From positions 91,533 to 155,532 of the forward strand of contig NZ_JASCTH010000028.1 of NCBI RefSeq assembly GCF_030009775.1: a DNA stretch of 64,000 nucleotides, given 5' to 3'. This DNA is from Actinoplanes sandaracinus. Lineage in GTDB: Bacteria; Actinomycetota; Actinomycetes; Mycobacteriales; Micromonosporaceae. The position numbers and the translations under genes are program-made. Within the stretch, counting starts at the first letter, position 1. Each line of letters begins with the position of its first letter. The notes under the pieces are model-generated. The model saw only the letters and a program-made list of their open reading frames with translations. It had not been told where the DNA came from and did not search any database. Positions 57,721-64,000 of the stretch are shown piece after piece.

Positions 57721-58812
57721 ATGTCCGGCGAGAAGACTGAGGAACCGACTCAACAAAAGCTCAAGAAGGCCAAGGAAGAGGGCCAGATCGGGCGGAGCCA
57801 GGACATCGGCGCCTGGGTCGGCATGCTCGCCGCGAGCGTCATGCTGCCACGGACCCTGCAGCAGGCCATGGAGCACGCGCAGACTCTGATGGAGAAGATC
57901 CCCGAGACGATCGTCGATCCGGACCCTGGCAAGGCGCTGGCCATCTTCCGGGAGGCGCTGTTCAGCGCGGCCTGGGCGGTGCTGCCGCTCGCGCTGACCA
58001 TGATGGCCGTCGGCATCGTCGCGGCCGGGGCGCAGGGTGGCATCCGGGTGGCCACCAAGCTCTTCATCCCCAAGTTCAAGCGGCTCAACCCGTTCTCCGG
58101 CCTCAAGCGCATGTTCGGCGGGCAGGCGCTCTGGGAGGGCGCCAAGGCCCTGATCAAGACGACCGTGCTGGGCGCGGTCCTCTACCTGACCATGCAGGAC
58201 ATCGTCCCGGTTCTGATGACCGCCGGTCAGCTGCCGCTCGTCACCCTGCTCGGGACCATCAGCGACGCCGCGATCCAGCTGATCCGGGCCGCCGCGGCGG
58301 CCGGCATCGTGATGGCCGCGGCCGACTACTTCGTGGTTCGCCGCCGCACCCAGAAGCAGCTGCGGATGAGCAAGGAGGAGGTCAAGCAGGAGTACAAGAA
58401 CACCGAGGGCGACCCGCACGTCAAGGCCCACATCCGGGCCAAGCAGATGGCCATGGCCCGGAACCGGCAGATGGCCGACGTGCCGACCGCGGACGTGGTG
58501 GTGGTCAACCCGGTGCACATCGCTGTCGCGCTGCGGTACGAGCCGGAGAAGGGCGCGCCGCGGGTGGTGGCGAAGGGCCAGGGCGCGATGGCCGCGAAGA
58601 TCCGTGATCTCGCCACCGAGAACCGGATCCCGATGGTTCAGGACGTGCCGCTGGCTCGGGCGCTGAACAAGGACTGCGAGGTGGGACAGGAGATCCCGGC
58701 GAACTTCTTCGCCGCGGTGGCGAAGGTGCTGGCGTTCGTGATGAGCCTGAAGGCACGCGGTGCGGCGGCCGGTTTGCACCGCAACCCGAACCCGACCCCA
58801 GCCATGACGTAA
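57721..58812 (+). CDS. flhB: flagellar export switch protein FlhB
   Basis: 363 residues from ATG with GAGGTGAG upstream. The N-terminal helix-rich part has EKTEEPTQQKLKKAKEEGQI and four transmembrane helices. The cytoplasmic part has MSKEEVKQEYKNTEGDPHVKAHIRAKQMAMARNRQM and the autocleavage site region with N263-P264-V265-H266, NPVH instead of NPTH. It switches export from hook to filament proteins after self-cleavage. The rest of the cleaved fragment (IAVALRYEPEKGAPRVVAKGQ) is conserved. It ends with a long tail (AGLHRNPNPTPAMT). Confidence 0.94.
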   Translation: MSGEKTEEPTQQKLKKAKEEGQIGRSQDIGAWVGMLAASVMLPRTLQQAMEHAQTLMEKIPETIVDPDPGKALAIFREALFSAAWAVLPLALTMMAVGIVAAGAQGGIRVATKLFIPKFKRLNPFSGLKRMFGGQALWEGAKALIKTTVLGAVLYLTMQDIVPVLMTAGQLPLVTLLGTISDAAIQLIRAAAAAGIVMAAADYFVVRRRTQKQLRMSKEEVKQEYKNTEGDPHVKAHIRAKQMAMARNRQMADVPTADVVVVNPVHIAVALRYEPEKGAPRVVAKGQGAMAAKIRDLATENRIPMVQDVPLARALNKDCEVGQEIPANFFAAVAKVLAFVMSLKARGAAAGLHRNPNPTPAMT

Positions 58813-58888
58813 CCACCAAATCCGGAGATTTCCTCACATCGCGGTGCAAGAGCAGGGAAGATCGGTGCGTGGCGGTGCCACAGCGGCC

Positions 58889-58915
58889 TCAGTGACGGCG
58901 AAGGATCGCCGAACA
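58889..58915 (+). promoter_or_regulatory. sigma-28-type promoter of flhA
   Basis: TCAG (58889-58892), 15 bp, GCCGAACA (58908-58915). It lies 67 bp before the flhA GTG in the 170-bp gap after flhB. Confidence 0.7.
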
Positions 58916-58982
58916 GAACAACGCCAGGAAGGCGACGGCGGGGCTCGGATGGCCATCGGACTGCCCACGCTCGGAAGGTGCC

Positions 58983-61037
58983 GTGAAGAAGCAGAGCATC
59001 GGCAAATTCGCCGTACCCATCGGGGTCGTCGGCATCATCCTCATGATGGTCGTCCCCTTGCCGACCTTCCTCCTCGACCTGTTCATCGCCATCAACATCA
59101 CCGCCGCTCTGCTCGTTCTGTTGATCTCCATGTTCGTGCAGAAGCCGCTCGACTTCGCGGTCTTTCCGGCTCTGCTGCTGGTGATGACCCTGTTCCGGCT
59201 CGCCCTGAACATCAGCGCGACCCGTCTGGTGCTGCGTGACGGTGACGCCGGCAAGGTGATCCACGCGTTCGGCAGCTTCGTCGTCGGTGGCAACCTGGTC
59301 ATCGGTCTGGTGATCTTCTCGATCCTGGTGATCGTCCAGATGATCGTGGTCACCAAGGGCGCCGAGCGGGTCGCCGAAGTGGGCGCCCGGTTCACCCTCG
59401 ACGCCATGCCCGGCAAGCAGATGGCGATCGACGCCGACCTCAACGCCGGCCTCATCGACGACGCCCAGGCGAAGGTCCGTCGCGCCGAGGTGGCCGCCGA
59501 GGCCGACTTCTACGGCGCCATGGACGGTGGCTCCAAGTTCGTCAAGGGCGACGCGATCGCCGCCATCATCATCACCATCATCAACCTGGTCGGCGGCTTC
59601 GCGATCGGCGTCGCGCAGGCCGGCATGGCCCCGGCCGACGCGATGAACCACTACAGCATGCTGAGCATCGGCGACGGCCTCGTCTCGCAGATCCCCGCGC
59701 TGCTGCTGTCGGTCGCCACCGGTCTGATCGTCACCCGCTCGGCCACCTCCGGTGACATGGGGCAGACCGTCACCACCCAGTTGAGCCAGAACAAGCTCGC
59801 GCTGCGCATCGGCGGCGGCGCCGCCATCGCCCTCTGCATCATCCCCGGCCTGCCCAAGCTGCCCTTCCTGATCGTCGGCGGCGCGGTCCTCTTCATCGCG
59901 CAACGGGTGAAGGAACCGGTGCCCGAGGTCGTCGACAAGGGCGCGGCCGCCGCGGCCGAAGCGGTCGACATGCCGGCGCCGGACTCGCCGGAACAACTGC
60001 TCGGCGAGATGCGGATCGACCCGCTGGAGCTGGCGCTCGCGCCCGACCTGGTCGACCTCGTCGACCCGGGCAGCGGCGATCTGCTCGACCGGGTCCGCGC
60101 TCTGCGCCGCAAGATGGCCATGGAACTCGGTGTGATCATGCCGCCGGTCCGCACCCGGGACGACCTCGACCTGCCGCTCTCGTCGTACGCGATCCGGATC
60201 TCCGGGGTCGATGCCGGCGCCGGCCAGGCGCCGCCGGGCACCGTGCTCGCCATCGGCGAGGGTCTACAGGCGCTTCCCGGCCGGGCCGGGGTCGAGCCGG
60301 TCTTCGGGCTGGCCGGCAAGTGGGTCCCCGCCGAGTTGCACTACCAGGCCGAGATCTCCGGCGCCACGGTCGTCGACCGGGCCTCGGTGATCATCACGCA
60401 CCTGGCCGAGATCGTCCGGACCAACGCGAGCCGCCTCCTCGGCCGCGAGGACGTCCGCGCCCTCAGCGAGATGGTCAAGCGCACCCACCCGGTGGTGGTG
60501 GAGGAACTGACGCCGGCGCTGCTGAGCCTCGGCCAGATCCAGAAGGTGCTGCAGGCTCTGCTCGACGAGGGCGTGCCGATCCGCGACCTGGTCCGGATCT
60601 TCGAGTCGCTATCGCTGCGGGCCAAGGTCTCGGTCGACAACGACAGCCTGGTCGAGGCGGCGCGCAGTGCCCTCGGCCCGGCCATCGCCGCCCAGTACGC
60701 GACCGCCGGCCGGCTCACCGTGATCACGCTTGACCCGATGCTCGAGCAGGGACTGCTCGAATCACTGCGGCCGAGCGACACCGGCGCCTTCATGGCGATC
60801 GACGGCATGCGTGCCGAGGCGATCGTCAGCGAGACCAGCCGGATTGCCGAAGCCGGCGAGCAGCAGGGCCTGAACCCGGTCCTGGCCTGCTCACCACAGC
60901 TGCGGCTGCCACTGATGCGACTGCTGCGAGCCGGCTCTCGCCGGGTTCAGGTGCTGTCGTACAGCGAAATCTCTGGTTCCACCGCACAGATCGAGACGAT
61001 AGGGGTGGTGAACGGTGCCTACGCGGGTGCTGCTTGA
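58983..61037 (+). CDS. flhA: flagellar export gate protein FlhA
   Basis: 684 residues from GTG (VKKQSIGKFAVPIGVVGIIL). The N-terminal half has eight transmembrane helices and the FHIPEP-type motif region: PALLLVMTLFRLALNISATRLVL, VGARFTLDAMPGKQMAIDADLNAGLI, AEVAAEADFYGAMDGGSKFVKGDA. The C-terminal cytoplasmic domain (about 330-684) has LGREDVRALSEMVKRTHPVVVEEL and LRAKVSVDNDSLVEAARSALG. It is the export platform for chaperone-substrate complexes. Its end overlaps the FlhF-like start by 23 nt. Confidence 0.96.
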   Translation: MKKQSIGKFAVPIGVVGIILMMVVPLPTFLLDLFIAINITAALLVLLISMFVQKPLDFAVFPALLLVMTLFRLALNISATRLVLRDGDAGKVIHAFGSFVVGGNLVIGLVIFSILVIVQMIVVTKGAERVAEVGARFTLDAMPGKQMAIDADLNAGLIDDAQAKVRRAEVAAEADFYGAMDGGSKFVKGDAIAAIIITIINLVGGFAIGVAQAGMAPADAMNHYSMLSIGDGLVSQIPALLLSVATGLIVTRSATSGDMGQTVTTQLSQNKLALRIGGGAAIALCIIPGLPKLPFLIVGGAVLFIAQRVKEPVPEVVDKGAAAAAEAVDMPAPDSPEQLLGEMRIDPLELALAPDLVDLVDPGSGDLLDRVRALRRKMAMELGVIMPPVRTRDDLDLPLSSYAIRISGVDAGAGQAPPGTVLAIGEGLQALPGRAGVEPVFGLAGKWVPAELHYQAEISGATVVDRASVIITHLAEIVRTNASRLLGREDVRALSEMVKRTHPVVVEELTPALLSLGQIQKVLQALLDEGVPIRDLVRIFESLSLRAKVSVDNDSLVEAARSALGPAIAAQYATAGRLTVITLDPMLEQGLLESLRPSDTGAFMAIDGMRAEAIVSETSRIAEAGEQQGLNPVLACSPQLRLPLMRLLRAGSRRVQVLSYSEISGSTAQIETIGVVNGAYAGAA

Positions 61038-62562
61038 GGGGCCGGCCATCGAGCCGTTGCTGGATCAGGTTCGTGACGAGTACGGCTCGAGCGTCCGGAT
61101 CATTTCCGCCGACAAGGTACGAAGTGGTGGCATCGGGGGCTTCTTCGCGAAGCAGCACTACGAGGTCTCCGTCGAGGTACCGGATTCTACCGAGGACAGT
61201 GATGACATGGCGCAACAGACCGTTGCCGGTAACAGCGCACAGAACTTCGACCGCCTGCTCGAACAGGCCGAAGCCCAGGACCGGGTGACCGCCGACCGGC
61301 CGCCGGCCATCGAGCGGCACGCGCGGCAGGACAGCCGGAGCGCGGGCATCGGCGACACCGGAGCCGCCTTCGCCGAACTGATGGCGGGACTGGACGTCGC
61401 CGGCCACCTGGGCGAAGGGAGCCACGGCCGGCCGGCCCGCTCCCGGCCACCGGAGAACAGGCCACCGGAGAACCGGCCACCCGACGACCGGGACGAGCCA
61501 CCCACGGTGCGCCCGTTCCGCCCGGCGGCCGCCACCGGCTCGGCGGTCAACGCCGGCCAGCGGCCGCTGCCCGCGGCACTGCCCACCGTGCCGAGCTTCC
61601 CCGACCGGCCGGCCGCCGCACGGGAACGGGAGTCGACGGAACCCCGGGAGACCATGACGCCGATCCGGGCGGCCACCACCGCGTCCCGGCCGGTCTCCCC
61701 GGCGCCGTTCCGGACCGGCGAACCCACGCCCGCGCCGCCGCGCGCCGCGTTCGCCCCGGCCCCCTCCCCGGCGCCGATACGGTCCGCGGCCGAGGTGTTC
61801 GGGCTCGACGAGTCCGCCGTCGCGGCTCCGGCTCCCGCCGCGGCTCCACCGGCCCCCGGCGAACTGGATCCGGTGCAGCGGAACCTGATGCTGGTCGGGA
61901 TGCCCGAGGAGATGGCCCGCAAGATCACCGGTGGGGACACGTACGCGGGGGTGCTCAGCGTGCTCGCCGCCCGCCCGGCCGCCCCCGGCATCCCGGACAG
62001 CGCCGGGGAGATCCTGGTGCTGGCCGGCGAGGTGCACACCGCCGTCCCGGTCGCCAAGCAGATCCTGGAACAGTTGCACGTCGACCAGACCCACCTGCTG
62101 CTGGCCGCGCCCTCCACCGCGGGCACCGGGCTGCACTCGTCCCGGCTCATCTCCAGCCGCGGCTCGGCCGAGTCACGGGCGGAGAAGCTGCAGAGCTCCG
62201 AGCACCCGTGGGTGGTGGTGATCGACGCCCCGGTCGGCGGGACCGATCCGTTCTGGGTCAACGACATGTGCGACGCGCTCGGCGCCACCGCCCTGTGGGC
62301 CGTCGTCGACGCCACCCGCAAGACCGCGGACACCGCCCGGCACCTGCGCAATCTCGGCGACGTCGAGGCGCTCGTGGTGCACAGCGTGGAACTGACCGCG
62401 GACCCGGCGTCGGTGCTCGGCCTGGACGTGCCGATCTTCTCGCTGGACGGCAAGCCGGCCACCCCGCACGCGTGGGCCGCGATGCTCTGCGCGCGGATCG
62501 CGGCCGAGGTGATGCCGCTGGCGGTCATGCCACGCCGGGTCACCCGTTCCGGCCGCCGCTGA
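61015..62562 (+). CDS. FlhF-like protein without recognisable GTPase motifs
   Basis: 515 residues from GTG. The first 60 residues (PTRVLLEGPAIEPLLDQVRD, GGIGGFFAKQHYEVSVEV) match the start of the FlhF B region. A Pro/Arg-rich low-complexity linker (about 100-275) follows. The C-terminal part resembles the end of an SRP-type NG domain in strand order (EILVLAGEVHTAVPVAKQIL, HPWVVVIDAPVGGTDPFWVN, ATALWAVVDATRKTADTARHL, VEALVVHSVELTADPASVLG, IFSLDGKP), but the P-loop GxxGxGKTT and the DTAG motif are missing. It probably keeps a structural role in flagellar placement. The position after flhA is where flhF normally stands. Confidence 0.65.
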   Translation: MPTRVLLEGPAIEPLLDQVRDEYGSSVRIISADKVRSGGIGGFFAKQHYEVSVEVPDSTEDSDDMAQQTVAGNSAQNFDRLLEQAEAQDRVTADRPPAIERHARQDSRSAGIGDTGAAFAELMAGLDVAGHLGEGSHGRPARSRPPENRPPENRPPDDRDEPPTVRPFRPAAATGSAVNAGQRPLPAALPTVPSFPDRPAAARERESTEPRETMTPIRAATTASRPVSPAPFRTGEPTPAPPRAAFAPAPSPAPIRSAAEVFGLDESAVAAPAPAAAPPAPGELDPVQRNLMLVGMPEEMARKITGGDTYAGVLSVLAARPAAPGIPDSAGEILVLAGEVHTAVPVAKQILEQLHVDQTHLLLAAPSTAGTGLHSSRLISSRGSAESRAEKLQSSEHPWVVVIDAPVGGTDPFWVNDMCDALGATALWAVVDATRKTADTARHLRNLGDVEALVVHSVELTADPASVLGLDVPIFSLDGKPATPHAWAAMLCARIAAEVMPLAVMPRRVTRSGRR

Positions 62563-62576
62563 CCGGTGCCCAGCCG

Positions 62577-62825
62577 ATGATCAAGCCGTCGGTTCTGCTG
62601 TTCGCGCTGCTGATCAGCGCGCCGGCGTGGTACCGCCTGCTCCTCGACGAGGTCGAGCTGATCCAGGTGCTGATCCGGTTCCTCATCGCCGTGCCGATCG
62701 CCGCCCTGCTCCTGGCCGGGCTCCGGTTCGTCCTCGCCGGATACCAGAAGGCGGGCGAGGAGCCGGCGACCCTGGTGACGCCTGAGCCGTACGACAACTC
62801 GTCGGGATCGGGACGGTCGTCCTGA
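62577..62825 (+). CDS. 82-residue two-helix membrane protein at the end of the flagellar operon
   Basis: The ATG at 62577 is 14 nt after the FlhF-like stop. Two hydrophobic segments (PSVLLFALLISAPAW, about 4-18, and LIRFLIAVPIAALLLAGLRFVLAGY, about 32-56) are joined by an acidic loop. The C-terminal 25 residues are polar, Ser/Gly-rich. No family recognised. It could be a flagellar or polar localisation accessory protein; it could equally be unrelated. Confidence 0.6.
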   Translation: MIKPSVLLFALLISAPAWYRLLLDEVELIQVLIRFLIAVPIAALLLAGLRFVLAGYQKAGEEPATLVTPEPYDNSSGSGRSS

Positions 62826-62846
62826 CCGGCCGATGCCAGCCCTGTC

Positions 62847-62885
62847 ACCGTCGCGGGGCCGCGCAAAGAGAGGGCCGGCGACGGT
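62847..62885. terminator. possible terminator between the flagellar operon and fliK
   Basis: Eight-bp arms (ACCGTCGC, 62847-62854, and 62878-62885) can pair, with GGGCC/GGCCC-type inner pairing. It lies between converging genes and may serve both strands. Confidence 0.4.
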
Positions 62886-62892
62886 CGTTCCG

Positions 62893-64000
62893 TCAGGCCT
62901 GAACGTCGATCCGGCCGGCGCCGGGATCGACCCGGCGGGTGGTGACCGGGGCCGGCTCGTCACCGACGTCCGGGCCGTTCCGGGAGCCGCCGTCGGATCG
63001 GCGGCCCAGCGCGTCGGCGAACTGCTGCTGCCGGGCCTGCTGCTGGGCGTTGCCCTGCCGCAGGTCGAGCGAGCAGTTGTTGAAGCCGGCGTTCTCCAGT
63101 TCCTGGCGCAACTCGTCGAGTGACGACCGCAGCGCCTCGGCGCCGGCCTCGGTCGCGCCGGAGAGCTGCACCGTGATGTCGCCGTTGCGGATCTCCGCCA
63201 CCACCTGCACCGGGCCGAGGTCGACCGGATGCAGATGCACGGTCAGCCGGTGCACCCCGTCCGCGTCCAGCTTGAGCGGGACGATCCGGGTGGCGAGCTG
63301 TGCCGCCGGCGGAGCCGGGGTGGACGGAGCCGGTGGGGCGGCCGCCGGCGCCTCGGCGATCGGCGCGGCGGGCGCGGCGGCCTGTGGCCCGGTCATGCCC
63401 GGGAGCCCGGCGGCGGGCGCCGGTGCGCCGGCCGTCTCGGCTCCCGCGGCCGGGGGCAGACCCGTGGGGAAACCGGCCGCGGTCTCCGGTGCGGCCTGAC
63501 CGGCGCCGTCACCCTGCCCGGCCTGGCCGCCCTGACCCGCGGAGCCCTGGCCCGCCGAGCCCTGTCCGGTGGACCCCTGGTCCGGTGTGGTGGGCGGGGC
63601 CACGTCAGCCGCCGGGGCAGCGCCGGCGGTGGGGTCCACGGCGGTCGTGGTGGACGCCGCGGTCGCTTCCTGAGCCACCGGTGCGGCGGGCTGCCCGGTG
63701 GCCTCCGCGGCGCGCAGGCTCTCCGGCCGGAGGACGGCGGCGGCCTCCGGGCCGGTGGGCGGCGCCGCTGCGGGCGTAGCGGCGGCTGCGGCCTGCGGAG
63801 CTGTGGCGGTGGGGCCCGCGGTGGGCTGGCCCGCGGTGGGCTGGCCCGGGGTGGTGAGCTGGGCCGCAGCGCCGGTGGCGGCCGGAGCGCCGGGCTGCGC
63901 GGCCTGGCCGGTGGCGGTCGGCGCCCCGGCGCCGACCGTGGGCTGAGCAGGTGCACCGCTGCCGGGCTGGACCGCCGGCACCGTGCCGGTCTGCGGGGCC
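62893..64000 (-). CDS. fliK: flagellar hook-length control protein FliK (5' part outside window)
   Basis: The frame stays open to the right edge, so the gene continues beyond it. The visible N-terminal part is a long Ala/Pro/Thr/Gly/Gln-rich stretch. The C-terminal Flg_hook domain is recognised by LATRIVPLKLDADGVHRLTVHLHPVDLGPVQVVAEIRNGDITVQLSGATEAGAEALRSSLDELRQELENAGF, about 70 residues in all. FliK measures hook length and triggers the FlhB switch. It runs opposite to all other flagellar genes shown. Low-complexity composition is normal for FliK. Confidence 0.88.
   Translation of the reverse strand, partial: APQTGTVPAVQPGSGAPAQPTVGAGAPTATGQAAQPGAPAATGAAAQLTTPGQPTAGQPTAGPTATAPQAAAAATPAAAPPTGPEAAAVLRPESLRAAEATGQPAAPVAQEATAASTTTAVDPTAGAAPAADVAPPTTPDQGSTGQGSAGQGSAGQGGQAGQGDGAGQAAPETAAGFPTGLPPAAGAETAGAPAPAAGLPGMTGPQAAAPAAPIAEAPAAAPPAPSTPAPPAAQLATRIVPLKLDADGVHRLTVHLHPVDLGPVQVVAEIRNGDITVQLSGATEAGAEALRSSLDELRQELENAGFNNCSLDLRQGNAQQQARQQQFADALGRRSDGGSRNGPDVGDEPAPVTTRRVDPGAGRIDVQA

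Noticed and set aside
58813..58982. Gap between flhB and flhA as a place for the missing fliQ
   Set aside because: Only 170 bp, too short for about 90 codons, and it contains the flhA promoter; no hydrophobic two-helix frame.

Overview
The window is high-GC actinobacterial chromosome. It carries a mycothiol pathway gene (mshD), mycothiol-dependent family enzymes, a GlnR regulator, GC-rich third codon positions, many leaderless or near-leaderless starts, and a full chemotaxis block next to a flagellar export, hook and motor cluster. A motile, mycothiol-making actinomycete such as Actinoplanes or another zoosporic Micromonosporaceae fits best. That assignment is inference. I see no tRNA, rRNA, CRISPR array or intact insertion sequence.

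Left part (1-16.7 kb). The tail of an ABC-2 permease is followed by an AT-richer patch that holds an unlisted 55-codon gene on the minus strand. Its product closely resembles leaderless bacteriocins of the aureocin A53 / lacticin Q type and has its own ribosome binding site and terminator. Then come a PrsW-type membrane protease, a GroES-like protein, an AI-2E family exporter, and a rhodanese/DUF1416 operon behind a 25-residue cysteine-rich leader peptide. These are followed by an LmeA/DUF2993 lipoprotein-like gene, glnR, mshD, and the phosphate operon pstSCAB behind 11-bp phased PHO boxes.

Middle part (16.7-40.5 kb). This is mostly housekeeping and accessory genes: Pit phosphate transporter plus PhoU-like partner, a SigJ/ECF41 sigma factor, a DinG-type helicase, NUDIX hydrolases and a MazF-like toxin-antitoxin pair. 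Further along are a nitrobindin coupled to a 34-residue membrane peptide, a Fur-family regulator, YgfZ, a BKACE-family enzyme, asparaginase, and an XRE regulator with an HbhA-like protein and DUF2516 in the order seen in mycobacteria. The region ends with EI24, macro-domain, GH1 beta-glucosidase/LacI, MurB and CAP-domain genes.

Right part (40.9-64 kb). An orphan OmpR-type regulator precedes cheA-cheW-unknown-cheB-cheR-cheY-cheX-cheY-cheX-like. Then flgD-flgE, flbD-motA-motB-fliL, fliM-fliN-fliO-fliP-fliR, flhB, flhA and a FlhF-like gene lie on the plus strand, with fliK on the opposite strand at the edge. Five sites match T(C/A)AG-N15-GCCGA, a sigma-28 (FliA/WhiG) type promoter, ahead of cheA, flgD, fliM, flhB and flhA. 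They join chemotaxis and flagellar genes into one likely regulon. Oddities include no fliQ between fliP and fliR, NPVH instead of NPTH in FlhB, a FliM without the usual N-terminal CheY-docking motif, a CheA without a P2 domain, and a FlhF-like protein with no recognisable P-loop.
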